Assembly: GCF_012910805.1 (NCBI RefSeq)
Contig: NZ_WTVK01000012.1
Coordinates: forward strand, 59,131-123,130
Direction: 5' to 3'
DNA length: 64,000 bases
From: Aromatoleum evansii
GTDB taxonomy: Bacteria; Pseudomonadota; Gammaproteobacteria; Burkholderiales; Rhodocyclaceae
In this document: positions 55,450 through 63,943 of the stretch, piece after piece
How positions within the stretch are numbered: the stretch's first letter is position 1
Layout: the number at the start of each line of letters is the position of its first letter
The notes under the pieces: model-generated
Database searches by the model: none
What the model saw: only the letters and a program-made list of their open reading frames with translations
What the model was told of the DNA's origin: nothing
Program-made: the position numbers and the translations under genes

Positions 55450-55568
55450 CAACTCCCCCTAAACATACCGAACAGAGCTTCGTCACCCCATCGTAACGCC
55501 CTCGTCATGGCGCCGCAACGCAGCATTTCGACAATGCGCCACACACGCCTGAACGAGGAATTGCCTCC

Positions 55569-56327
55569 ATGCTCCAGAAACAAGCACAGATCGCCGAACG
55601 GCGCGGACGCAGCCTGCACGTGGGGCTGGCCACCTGCGAGACTGAAATTCTCGAAGCGCAGAAACTGCGCTACCGCGTCTTCGCCGACGAGATGGGCGCC
55701 CGCCTGCCCAGCCGCACGCCGGGCGTCGACCGCGACATCTACGACCCCTACTGCGAGCATCTGATCGTGCGCGACGAGTCCGCCGGGCGCATCGTCGGCA
55801 CCTATCGCATCCTCTCGCCTGCGGCCGCGCGCAAGGTCGGCGGCTACTACTCGGAAAACGAATTCGACCTCACCCGCCTGCACCACCTGCGCAGCCGCAT
55901 CGTCGAGATCGGCCGCTCGTGCATCGACGCCGACTACCGCAGTGGCGCGGTCATCGCCCTCCTGTGGGGCGGCCTCGCCCGCTACATGCAGGAGAATGGC
56001 TACGACTACCTGATCGGCTGCGCCTCCATCAGAATGGCCGACGGCGGACACACCGCCGCAAGCCTGTACAATCAGCTCAAGGAAGAACACGCCTCGCCGC
56101 TCGAATACCGCGTGTTCCCGCGCTGTCCGCTGCCGCTCGAACACCTGCGCTCGGATCTGCCGGCCGATACGCCGCCGCTGATCAAGGGATACCTGCGCGC
56201 CGGCGCGTGGATCTGCGGCGAACCTGCATGGGATCCCGACTTCAACACCGCCGACCTGCCCATCCTGATGCCGATGACCAAGGTGGACGGCCGTTACGCC
56301 AAACACTTCATGGGACGCAAAGACTGA
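55569..56327 (+). CDS. olsB: Ornithine N-acyltransferase OlsB-like, 252 aa
   Basis: A GNAT-fold acyltransferase of the OlsB type, which links a 3-hydroxyacyl chain to the alpha-amino group of ornithine to make lyso-ornithine lipid. The sequence resembles OlsB and the acyl-homoserine-lactone synthase relatives: CETEILEAQKLRYRVFADEMGARL, IVGTYRILSP, EIGRSCIDADYRSGAVIALLWGGL and a C-terminal basic end. The next gene is a PlsC-type acyltransferase, the expected partner (OlsA). Together they suggest phosphate-free ornithine lipids. A homologue acting on another amine cannot be excluded. Confidence 0.85.
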   Translation: MLQKQAQIAERRGRSLHVGLATCETEILEAQKLRYRVFADEMGARLPSRTPGVDRDIYDPYCEHLIVRDESAGRIVGTYRILSPAAARKVGGYYSENEFDLTRLHHLRSRIVEIGRSCIDADYRSGAVIALLWGGLARYMQENGYDYLIGCASIRMADGGHTAASLYNQLKEEHASPLEYRVFPRCPLPLEHLRSDLPADTPPLIKGYLRAGAWICGEPAWDPDFNTADLPILMPMTKVDGRYAKHFMGRKD

Positions 56328-57163
56328 ATTCCGCAGCCCCCTCCCCCGCCGCCCGGCCGACGGCCGGGCCGCTCGTCCGGTCCTGGCGCTACCTGCGGCT
56401 CGCCCTGCACATCGCCCAAGGCTTGCTGACGGTCCTGGCGGCCTATCCGCTGACCGAGATATCGACGCACCGTCACCTGCGCCGGCGCTGGTCGCAACGC
56501 CTGCTCGCCATCCTCGGCGTCGAGCTGCGAACGAAGGGTACCGCGGTGCAGCCGGGCTGCATGCTCGTCGCCAACCACATCTCGTGGCTCGACATCTTCG
56601 TCATCAACGCGATCGCACCGTCCGCCTTCGTCTCGAAAGCCGAGGTACGCGCCTGGCCGCTCATAGGCTGGCTCGCGGCAAAAAGCGAGACCGTGTTCCT
56701 GCGACGCGGCAGCCGCGGTCACGCGAAGATCATCAACGCCGAGATCGGCGCCCTCCTCGACGCAGGACGCAACGTCGCGCTTTTTCCCGAAGGCACGACC
56801 ACCGACGGCAGCCATGTCCTGCACTTCCACGCTGCCCTGCTGCAGCCGGCGATCGAATCGGGCCATGCGATCCAGCCGATGGCGATCTCGTATCACCACC
56901 CGGACGGCTCTCCGTCCCGCGCCGCCGCCTACGACGGCGATCTCACGCTGGGTCAGTGCATCGCGAACATTATCACCACGAAAGGACTCGTCGCCGGACT
57001 GTACGTGGGAGCGCCACTCGACAGCCGGGGCATCCACCGTCGCGAACTCGCCAAAAGCGCGCGCGAGGCGATCATGGCGGCCACCGGCATCGCCGAGAGG
57101 AAGCCCGAACAGGAAGCGGCTGGCGCAGGCGCGGGGCACGAGCAGCCGGCCACAGTCGGCTGA
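56324..57163 (+). CDS. PlsC-type lyso-lipid acyltransferase (OlsA-like), start uncertain, about 279 aa
   Basis: An acyltransferase with the PlsC fold. NHISWLDIF is the H-x4-D motif, and FLRRGSRGHAKIIN and LFPEGTTTDG (PEGT) are the other acyl-acceptor motifs. The N-terminal helix is SWRYLRLALHIAQGLLTVLAAYPL. The frame has no ATG, GTG or TTG upstream of the SWRYLRL text. The only in-frame candidates are a CTG at 56324, which overlaps the olsB stop as CTGA, and a TTG at 56423 inside the first helix. I list the CTG. In an ornithine-lipid pathway it would add the ester-linked acyl chain. Confidence 0.8.
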   Translation: MNSAAPSPAARPTAGPLVRSWRYLRLALHIAQGLLTVLAAYPLTEISTHRHLRRRWSQRLLAILGVELRTKGTAVQPGCMLVANHISWLDIFVINAIAPSAFVSKAEVRAWPLIGWLAAKSETVFLRRGSRGHAKIINAEIGALLDAGRNVALFPEGTTTDGSHVLHFHAALLQPAIESGHAIQPMAISYHHPDGSPSRAAAYDGDLTLGQCIANIITTKGLVAGLYVGAPLDSRGIHRRELAKSAREAIMAATGIAERKPEQEAAGAGAGHEQPATVG

Positions 57164-57203
57164 TGCCCGCGCCCCGGGAGGGGGGGCTGCGATTACCCGC
57201 AGC

Positions 57204-58001
57204 CTAGGCTTGTACTTGAAACACCGCACCGTCCTCGAGCCGCACGGCAGTGAGTTTTCCGCCCCACACGCAGCCCGAATCGAGAGCGATGAGACCAGGC
57301 ATGCGGTAGAACCCCAATGCCGACCAGTGGCCGCACACGATGGTGTGCGTAGTGCTCCGCCGCCCCGGCACCTGAAACCACGGCATCGTCCCGGTGGGAG
57401 CCTTCATCGGCGGCCCCTTCGCCTGCAGCGCCATGCGGCCGTCGGTTGCGCAGAAACGCATCCGCGTCAGCGCATTCACGATCACCCGGTAGCGATCCCA
57501 GCCCACGAGCTCGTCCGACCAAGTCTCCGGCTCGTTGCCACCCAAGTGCAGCAGCAAATCGTTCGCCGCCGGCCCCGCCAGCACCTCGCCCACTTCGACT
57601 GCGAGCTGCTGCGCCCGCGCAATCGTCCAGCCGGGGAGCATTCCCGCATGCACCATCGCGAACTCGCCCTCGACGTGCACCAGCGGACGGCTCGCCACCC
57701 ATGCCAGCAGTTCGTCGCGATCCGGCGCCTCCAGCACCTGGAACAAGGTGTCGTCGTCATCGAGCCGCTTGTGGCCCGCACCGACCATCAGCAGGTAAAG
57801 ATCGTGATTGCCCAGCACGACCGTCGCCGCCTCGCCCAGTCCGCGCAGGAAGCGCAGCGTCTGCACCGACTCGGGGCCGCGATTGACCATGTCGCCGACC
57901 ACCCACAGGCGATCGACTGCCGGGTCGAATGCAATCCGCTCCAGCAGGCGCTGAAGCACCGAGTAACAGCCCTGGATGTCACCTACCGCGTAGATCGCCA
58001 T
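57204..58001 (-). CDS. apaH: Diadenosine tetraphosphatase ApaH, 265 aa
   Basis: ApaH splits Ap4A to two ADP and removes Np4-type RNA caps. It belongs to the metallophosphatase family: IYAVGDIQGCYSVL, VVGDMVNRGPESV and VVLGNHDLYLLMVG are metal-binding blocks, and VHAGMLPGW and CGHWSALGFYRMPGLIALDSGCVWGG (read in parts) complete the site. Length is near the E. coli form. The start MAIYAVGD is clear. In enterobacteria it sits beside apaG; here they are 43 kb apart. Confidence 0.96.
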   Translation of the reverse strand: MAIYAVGDIQGCYSVLQRLLERIAFDPAVDRLWVVGDMVNRGPESVQTLRFLRGLGEAATVVLGNHDLYLLMVGAGHKRLDDDDTLFQVLEAPDRDELLAWVASRPLVHVEGEFAMVHAGMLPGWTIARAQQLAVEVGEVLAGPAANDLLLHLGGNEPETWSDELVGWDRYRVIVNALTRMRFCATDGRMALQAKGPPMKAPTGTMPWFQVPGRRSTTHTIVCGHWSALGFYRMPGLIALDSGCVWGGKLTAVRLEDGAVFQVQA

Positions 58002-58075
58002 CGGAATTCGGGCGCATCGCCGACATCACGGAACGGACACGCCACAACCTGAATGAGATCGCGACATTCTATCCC

Positions 58076-58149
58076 GTGGGAGCGGCTTCAGCCGCGAATC
58101 GGCATGCGGTCGGCTGACAAGACTGTGGTCGCGGCTGAAGCCGCTCCCT
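58076..58149. repeat. REP-like palindrome, copy 6 (degraded right arm)
   Basis: The left arm 58076-58098 is intact. The right arm lacks the leading TT and ends CCGCTCCCTC rather than CCGCTCCCAC. The loop differs from copies 2 and 5. It lies in the 205-bp gap between apaH and the WbpM-like gene; the rest of that gap shows no gene. Confidence 0.85.
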
Positions 58150-58206
58150 CAGAAACTTTCGCCGAGAAAAGAAACGTCGTTATCTGGAGGAACCAAGACG
58201 TTGTAA

Positions 58207-60096
58207 TTACGCCCGGTCGCCGACGCGCGCCAACTTGCTCTCGCTCTCAACGATGCGCAATGCAGGCCGCCCGCCCATCGGGACATATTCCGGCACCCAG
58301 CGCAGCAAGGCACGGCGCACCTCGTCGTCGCCGAGGCAGTCCTTCTGCGCGAACAATCCCGCCAGCTCGGCAAGGAACGATGACGCTGCCGGCACGGAGC
58401 GCGCAATCCGCAGCTTCGGATGCGGGGTCTCGCGCGTTTCCTCGCTATCGGCCAACAACTCCTCGTACAGCTTCTCGCCGGGGCGCAAGCCCGTGAATTC
58501 GATCCGGATCTCCTCTTCCGAGTAACCCGATAGCCGGATCATGTTGCGCGCGAGATCGACGATCTTCACCGGGTCGCCCATATCCATGACGAAGATCTCG
58601 CCGCCCTGCCCCATCGCCGCGGCCTGCAGCACCAATTGCGCCGCCTCCGGAATCGACATGAAGTAGCGATTGATCTCCGGATGGGTGACCGTAATCGGTC
58701 CGCCCCGGGCGATCTGCTCCTGGAACTTCGGAATCACGCTGCCGGTGCTCCCCAACACATTGCCGAAGCGCACCATCTCGAACTGCGTTCCGGGGGCGCG
58801 CTGGTGCAATGCCTGACAGACGAGTTCCGCCAGACGCTTGCTCGCCCCCATGACATTGGTCGGGTTAACCGCCTTGTCGGTCGAGATGAGGATGAAGCGC
58901 TCCGCCCCGTGACGCTGCGCCGCCTCGCCGACGCGCAAGGTGCCCAGCACGTTGTTCCGCACCGCCTGCCAGGCGTTGGCCACTTCCATCAGCGGCACGT
59001 GCTTGTACGCGGCCGCGTGGAACACGACCTCGGGGCGCCAAGCAGCAAACACCTCGGCGAGACGCGCTGCATCCTTGACGTCGCCGGCAAGGGGAACAAC
59101 GTCGATTCCCGGCGCGTGACTGGAGAACCACTGCTCGACGTTGTATAGCGCGAACTCGTTCAGCTCATACAGCACCACGCGACGCGGCGCGAATCGCGCC
59201 AACTGGCGGCACAACTCGCTACCGATGGACCCCCCGGCCCCGGTGACCAGCACCACCTTGTCCCTGAGCATCGCCTCGACGTGCGGCGTGTCGATCCACA
59301 CCGGCTCACGCCCCAACAGATCCTCGATATCGACGCGACGAATTGAGGACACCGCAACGCGCCCAGCCATCACGTCTTCGAGACCCGGGACCGTAAAGAC
59401 CTTCGCCCCGGCGCGCACGGCAAGATCGGTTGCCGCACGCCGGACCTTCGTGGCTGCCGACGGCATGGCCAGGATCACATGCTCGACGCGTTCACTCACA
59501 AGGATTTCAGGCAACGCATTGACCGGCCCGAGCACCGGCAGCCCGAGAAGCTCACGCCCCCACTTGTCCGCATCGTCGTCGACCAGCCCGATCACCCGCC
59601 AATCCGGACTGCGCTGAAGTTCGCGCAGCAACATCGCCCCGCCACGCCCAGCACCGACCACCACCACCGGCTTGCCCTTCGCGATCAGGCCTCCGTAGAG
59701 CCGATGCTCCTTCCACATGCGGTAAGCCGCGCGCCCGCCCGCCATGATCAGGACGAGCAGCATCGGATAGAGGATCAGGGTCGAACGCGGCACCCCGGGC
59801 GTCGCCCGATACAGCGCCACAAACGCCCATACGGCGAGGGAGGAAATCGCTACCGCGCGCAACACGCGCGCCAGGTCGGGCAAGCTCGCGAACACCCAGA
59901 TGCCGCGATACAGGCCGGCCCGAGTGCACGCGACCGCATGAACGGGCAGCAGGACGAACAAGCCCCATGCGATCTGCGCTCCGTATTCCGCGGGCCACTC
60001 GAAGTTGAAGCGCAGAAAGTAGGTCGACACCCACGCCGCACATGCGGCAAGCAGGTCAAACAGGAGGACGAGGGCGGAACGGCTCAAGCGCTTCAT
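58207..60096 (-). CDS. WbpM/CapD-type UDP-GlcNAc 4,6-dehydratase, 629 aa
   Basis: A membrane-bound nucleotide-sugar dehydratase of the large WbpM/CapD/PglF group, which makes UDP-4-keto-6-deoxy-GlcNAc for O-antigen sugars such as QuiNAc or FucNAc. Four N-terminal membrane helices (about residues 8-125) are followed by a first nucleotide-binding domain (VVVVGAGRGGAMLL) and the SDR catalytic domain with VTGAGGSIGSEL (residues 285-296). The active site reads ISTDKAVNPTNVMGASKR, with methionine (Met416) where most SDR enzymes have tyrosine; Ser-Met-Lys is typical of the WbpM group. It is the last gene of the O-antigen block on this strand. Confidence 0.92.
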   Translation of the reverse strand: MKRLSRSALVLLFDLLAACAAWVSTYFLRFNFEWPAEYGAQIAWGLFVLLPVHAVACTRAGLYRGIWVFASLPDLARVLRAVAISSLAVWAFVALYRATPGVPRSTLILYPMLLVLIMAGGRAAYRMWKEHRLYGGLIAKGKPVVVVGAGRGGAMLLRELQRSPDWRVIGLVDDDADKWGRELLGLPVLGPVNALPEILVSERVEHVILAMPSAATKVRRAATDLAVRAGAKVFTVPGLEDVMAGRVAVSSIRRVDIEDLLGREPVWIDTPHVEAMLRDKVVLVTGAGGSIGSELCRQLARFAPRRVVLYELNEFALYNVEQWFSSHAPGIDVVPLAGDVKDAARLAEVFAAWRPEVVFHAAAYKHVPLMEVANAWQAVRNNVLGTLRVGEAAQRHGAERFILISTDKAVNPTNVMGASKRLAELVCQALHQRAPGTQFEMVRFGNVLGSTGSVIPKFQEQIARGGPITVTHPEINRYFMSIPEAAQLVLQAAAMGQGGEIFVMDMGDPVKIVDLARNMIRLSGYSEEEIRIEFTGLRPGEKLYEELLADSEETRETPHPKLRIARSVPAASSFLAELAGLFAQKDCLGDDEVRRALLRWVPEYVPMGGRPALRIVESESKLARVGDRA

Positions 60097-60238
60097 TCTG
60101 AACGGCTCCTCCTGACGAAGTTGAGGTACGTAGCAATGCCGTTTGCGATTCTAGCGGATATCCGTCGCAACTTTCCGCAATGCAACATTCAGGAACAAGA
60201 CAAGTACCCAAAAAGAGCAACGACGGCAAAGCTTGGCG

Positions 60239-61264
60239 TCAGTGCTTCGAGATGTCCGGTTTTCCTGCCCCCAGAGCGATCGCTGCGCCAAGCAAGGGAG
60301 CATATGCTATTCCAATCCCCACGACTCCATCAAGCAATCCTGCGCCGACGCACAAGGCAATCGGCAGCAGCCAGAAGATGTTGATGGCGCCGACGCTCAG
60401 GGTCACCGGCAGATGCCCCCCCCACCGCCGGCTCGCGCGTTGGTAAGCATGGCTGCGGTGCGCCTCATACACACGCTCGCCCCGAATCAGGCGTCGCAAC
60501 AGCGTCCACGTCGCGTCGACGATGAACACGCCGAGCAGGATCAGCCAACTCCAGAGCAGGGCCGGTGACACCGTGGCCGCCTGCAGCGACAGGGTGGCGA
60601 GCACGATGCCCAGGAAACCGCTGCCGGCATCGCCCATGAAGATCTTTGCTGGCGGGAAGTTCCAGACGAGGAACCCTACAACCGCAGCCGCCAGCAGCAA
60701 GGGCTCGGCCATCAAGTCTGCGCGTCCGACAAACCCGTAGAGAACAGCCCCTCCTGCGCAGACGGAGATCGCCTCGACACTGGCGATGCCGTCGATACCA
60801 TCCATGAAGTTGTACAAATTCAACAGCCAGACGAGATAGACCGCCGCAATCGTCGCTCCAAACCACCCCAACTCCACTGAGGCGCCGAACCAGTCCAGCG
60901 GCGGAGCGCCGCCGAGCCACGCGAGCACCCAGGCGGCTGCAACAAAATGGGCGAGGAGACGCCAACGCGCCGCCAGGTGACGATGGTCGTCCACGAACCC
61001 GACCACGGCGACCAGGGCACCGGCCCCGAGAATCGCCCATGAGCCCCCCGGCTCCGCGCGCGCCGTGATCGTCAAGGCGAACACCGCACAGAGAAAGCTC
61101 AGCACGATCGCGACGCCGCCGCCGCGCGGAGTGGGAACCGAATGGGAGCTACGGGCGTTGGGTATGTCCATCAGGCTCCGCGCCAGCGCATAGCGCCGCA
61201 AGCCCCAGGTCATCAGCCCCGCCGATACGACAACGACGGCGATCAGCCACGCAAGACCGATCAC
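60239..61264 (-). CDS. WbpL-like undecaprenyl-phosphate sugar-1-phosphate transferase, 341 aa
   Basis: A polytopic membrane transferase of the MraY/WecA family. It moves a sugar-1-phosphate to undecaprenyl phosphate to start O-antigen units. ARSSHSVPTPRGGGVAIVLSF and GFVDDHRHLAARWRL are the first signatures, NFMDGIDGIASVEA holds the catalytic aspartates and FMGDAGSGFLGIVL follows. HRSHAYQRASRRWGGHLPV matches the C-terminal HIHH-like loop of the WecA group in altered form. The order WbpV-WbpL-WbpM equals that of Pseudomonas O-antigen loci, so a QuiNAc or FucNAc phosphate is the likely substrate. It overlaps the WbpV-like gene by 4 nt. Confidence 0.9.
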   Translation of the reverse strand: MIGLAWLIAVVVVSAGLMTWGLRRYALARSLMDIPNARSSHSVPTPRGGGVAIVLSFLCAVFALTITARAEPGGSWAILGAGALVAVVGFVDDHRHLAARWRLLAHFVAAAWVLAWLGGAPPLDWFGASVELGWFGATIAAVYLVWLLNLYNFMDGIDGIASVEAISVCAGGAVLYGFVGRADLMAEPLLLAAAVVGFLVWNFPPAKIFMGDAGSGFLGIVLATLSLQAATVSPALLWSWLILLGVFIVDATWTLLRRLIRGERVYEAHRSHAYQRASRRWGGHLPVTLSVGAINIFWLLPIALCVGAGLLDGVVGIGIAYAPLLGAAIALGAGKPDISKH

Positions 61265-62205
61265 GCCCGAAACCCCTCCGCTGCCCGCCGCAAACCCTCA
61301 TCCACACCAATCGGCGGACACCAGTCCAACGCCTCGCGCGTGGTCGCGATATCCACCTGAAGATTTCCGCACAGCCTCTGGAAGAGCGCGTTCCTGCCGG
61401 TCATCTTCGCCCCAGCATGCAGAGCCCACACCGGAACGGGAAACAAGCGTGCAGACACGCCGATCGCCGCAGCCAGTCGGCGCAGCAGCTCACTCGTCGA
61501 AAGATCCATATCGTCGGACACCAGAAATGTCCGGTTCGCCGCAGCGGGATGATCAATACAGGTCACAATCAGATCCACAAGATTGTCGAGCGCTACGAAC
61601 GAGCGGCGATTGTGCTCGACCGCGCCCAGCGGCAAGGGCACACCCAATCGCAGCCAGCGCATCATGTTCAGGAAGTTTGCCTTCACCCCCGGCCCGTAAA
61701 CCAGCGGCGGGCGGATGATGACGACCTCCATACCTGTTGCGGCTGCAAGGGCCTTCAGCCCAGACTCAGCCTCGGCCTTCGACATGCCGTAAGGGTCCAG
61801 CGGCGAGGGCCTGTCATCGGAGGTAAAGGGCCGCCCCGGTGCTGTCTCCTCACCATTGACCTTGATCGAACTGATGAACACGAAGCGCCGCACACCCGCA
61901 GCTGCGGCCTGCCGGGCGAGATTCACGGTTCCCTCGACGTTCGCGGCACGATATGCGTTCAGAGGGTCGGACGCCGAGTCGCGCATCACGTGGACGCGCG
62001 CTGCGGTGTGCACGACGACAGCACAGCCCTGCAGCAACTGCGACCAGTCACCAACGCCCTCGAGGGCAGGGCCACGCACGCAGTCGCCGACAGGCACCGC
62101 GCGGCGCACCACGCCCAGCGCCGGCAACTGGGAGTGACGCAATCGCGCAAGCACTGCAGAGCCGACGAAGCCGCTCCCGCCGGTCACCAGTGTGTGCGCC
62201 GTCAT
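61261..62205 (-). CDS. WbpV-like NAD-dependent epimerase/reductase, 314 aa
   Basis: An extended SDR enzyme on nucleotide sugars. The NAD loop LVTGGSGFVGSAVLARL opens the chain, and the active site is a serine region FVFISSIKVNGEE and the YxxxK pair DPYGMSKAEAES. VIIRPPLVYGPGVKANFLNMM is the substrate-loop text of this group. In the WbpV pathway it acts on the 4-keto product of WbpM to give UDP-QuiNAc, or interconverts sugars. Its start is 15 bp downstream of a decayed toxin gene, which may have supplied or disturbed the upstream promoter. Confidence 0.88.
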   Translation of the reverse strand: MTAHTLVTGGSGFVGSAVLARLRHSQLPALGVVRRAVPVGDCVRGPALEGVGDWSQLLQGCAVVVHTAARVHVMRDSASDPLNAYRAANVEGTVNLARQAAAAGVRRFVFISSIKVNGEETAPGRPFTSDDRPSPLDPYGMSKAEAESGLKALAAATGMEVVIIRPPLVYGPGVKANFLNMMRWLRLGVPLPLGAVEHNRRSFVALDNLVDLIVTCIDHPAAANRTFLVSDDMDLSTSELLRRLAAAIGVSARLFPVPVWALHAGAKMTGRNALFQRLCGNLQVDIATTREALDWCPPIGVDEGLRRAAEGFRA

Positions 62206-62220
62206 GTATTGCTCCGTGCT

Positions 62221-62519
62221 TCAAGTACCCGAATAATCGGGCGGATACTTCCGCGCGGCATGAATAAGGTTCAATACCATCACAGCGCCATCTCCCACAT
62301 GAACGATAGCGATGTACGGAAGGCGGCTGACAACTAATCGCGGGTACCGGGAACACGGCCCGGTCGGGCGCGCTCAGGAAACGTCTCGAGGGAGCCAACC
62401 TGCTCCCCGATTCTGGAATACACAGATTCGGCGACCCCGTGGCCAACCTTTTCCAGGTAGTAGAGCAGAACGTCTTCGAGGTCGCGCTATGCCTCATCGA
62501 CACATTCGACTTTGAACAT
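62221..62519 (-). pseudogene. Decayed RelE/ParE-type toxin gene
   Basis: Read on the minus strand from ATG at 62519 the chain is MFKVECVDEA, then TAG, then RDLEDVLLYYLEKVGHGVAESVYSRI and GSLETFPERARPGRVPGTR. A missing base then shifts the frame, and the rest continues in the next frame as LVVSRLPYIAIVHVGDGAVMVLNLIHAARKYPP to a stop at 62221. The pattern (EA-RDLEDI, ETFPERARPG, LxxSRLPYI) is that of ParE/RelE toxins. The 299-nt length is one short of a multiple of three. The nonsense codon at codon 11 and the frameshift make it inactive. It lies 9 bp after the antitoxin remnant. Confidence 0.78.
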
Positions 62520-62528
62520 GCGTCGCCG

Positions 62529-62842
62529 TCACGCAGGGGTGGACTTCACCTTGCGCTTAACGCGCTCCCACACACGGGACGTCACTGCATCATGCGGCGC
62601 GACCTTTGGCGTACCTTCCTTGAACGCTTCGAGCGCGCGCCCAACCTTGGCCTGTAAGCACTCCTCGTAACCGGGTTCCTTTTGCATGAACATTTCCGGG
62701 ATGAGTGTATCCGCTGCGTCTTCAATCGAGATCATGAAACCCACAGGCCGGTTGTTCTTTGTGACCAACACGGGCTCGCGACACATGGTGTCGAGCAATT
62801 CCCCGAAGTGGGTTTTCGCTTCGCGGGCGTCATGGTCTTCAT
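62529..62842 (-). pseudogene. Frameshifted Phd/YefM-type antitoxin gene
   Basis: The ATG at 62842 starts MKTMT; one G is then missing, so the reading shifts by one base and continues as AREAKTHFGELLDTMCREPV. Restoring one base would give MKTMTAREAKTHFGELLD, a standard Phd/YefM N-terminus. Downstream the frame is intact (PVLVTKNNRPVGFMISIEDAADTLIPEM) to a stop at 62529. The 314-nt length is one base short. An 89-aa remnant could still be made from the internal ATG at 62798, but it lacks the DNA-binding N-terminus. A sequencing error is the alternative. Confidence 0.75.
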
Positions 62843-62857
62843 GAGCGTACCTTTTGC

Positions 62858-62881
62858 AGGCTTACAGGCTTACAGGCTTAC
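62858..62881. repeat. Three tandem copies of an 8-bp unit
   Basis: AGGCTTAC is repeated three times head to tail at 62858-62865, 62866-62873 and 62874-62881, just upstream of the damaged antitoxin ATG. This may be a slippage product or part of the old operator. The 159-bp gap between this gene and the glycosyltransferase shows no other gene. Confidence 0.7.
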
Positions 62882-63001
62882 CCGAACATTGTAATCACTA
62901 TGCTTCGTTTTCCAACACAACACGTCCTAGTCTGCAGAAGTGGGCTCTGCCTAGGCGCGCATGGAACGTTGGATGCTTACTGAATTATTTCACCATCAAA
63001 T

Positions 63002-63880
63002 TCAACATCCAGCAACCTCTCGGTACAGCGCAGCGTATTCGCGCCCCAGCGCATCACCGGAGAATAGGCGCTCGTAGCGCTCCCTTGCCGCCAGCCCCAT
63101 GCGTACCACCAGCGCCTCATCCGCAAGCAATCGGTTCATGGCATCCGCTAGAGCGGCAGGCTTCGCTGGCTCGACGACAAGCCCGGTTTCGCCATTGGCA
63201 TTGACGAACGTAGTGCCGGTGCCGATCTCGCACGAAATCATCGGCACTCCCAACATTGCAGCTTCGACCAACACCATGCCGAACGCCTCCGAACGCAGGT
63301 GCGATGAAAGTACCAAGGCACGGCTTTGACGCAGCAACGCCACCTTCTCCTCAACTGAGACCTGGCCCGCGAGAACCACGTTGCGTACACCGAGGGCCTT
63401 CATCAGCACACGAAGCGCCTCATCCTCGGGGCCGGAGCCCGCAATCACGACTTTCGCGCCCACTCGCAAAGCGGCTTCAAGCAGAAAGTGCAGGCCCTTG
63501 TAATAGCGCAACACGCCAATGAACAGAAAGTACGGTTCGTCCCGGGCGATGTTCAGCCTGTGCAAGACGCGCTCGTCGCCATCACTTGGATAGGACTGTT
63601 GATCGATGCCGAGCGGAATGACCCTGACCAATTTCTGAACGTCTGGTGCCGAAAGCGTTTCACTCGTCCGGGCATAGGCTGGCGAGGTTGCCACCACCGC
63701 GCTCATCGACCTCAGCATCCGCATCATCAGCGGGCGATAAAGGGCACCGAGAAATCTCTGGCGAACGACGTCGGAGTGGTAGGTGAGCACCGACGGCGTC
63801 GCACGCCCTTGCGACAAATGCATTACATCGGCGAACGGCCAAGGGAAATGGTAGTGAATGACGTCGGCAGCCTTGGCCAC
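63002..63880 (-). CDS. GT4 family glycosyltransferase, N-terminally truncated, 292 aa
   Basis: A GT-B glycosyltransferase missing its first part. The frame starts at a GTG at 63880 with AKAADVIHYHFPWPFADVMH, which in family members lies some 80-90 residues into the chain. It then runs through VLTYHSDVVRQ, VIPLGIDQQSYP, LFIGVLRYYKGLHFLLEAAL, VIAGSGPEDEAL and the donor-sugar block SEAFGMVLVEAAMLGVPMISCEIGTGTTFVN (in parts) to the stop. The upstream frame is closed by a TGA at about 63940. It looks like a gene interrupted by insertion or deletion; its product would probably not fold into the N-terminal domain. It belongs to the O-antigen block. Confidence 0.82.
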   Translation of the reverse strand: MAKAADVIHYHFPWPFADVMHLSQGRATPSVLTYHSDVVRQRFLGALYRPLMMRMLRSMSAVVATSPAYARTSETLSAPDVQKLVRVIPLGIDQQSYPSDGDERVLHRLNIARDEPYFLFIGVLRYYKGLHFLLEAALRVGAKVVIAGSGPEDEALRVLMKALGVRNVVLAGQVSVEEKVALLRQSRALVLSSHLRSEAFGMVLVEAAMLGVPMISCEIGTGTTFVNANGETGLVVEPAKPAALADAMNRLLADEALVVRMGLAARERYERLFSGDALGREYAALYREVAGC

Positions 63881-63943
63881 CGGAGTTCGACAGCTAATCG
63901 CGTAACTATCTGATTTATCAGAAGTCGACGTTCAAAAATGCCA

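Noticed and set aside
62529..62798. An intact 89-aa antitoxin starting at 62798
   Set aside because: The recognisable Phd/YefM N-terminus lies upstream in a shifted frame, so the 89-aa frame is the remnant of a longer gene.
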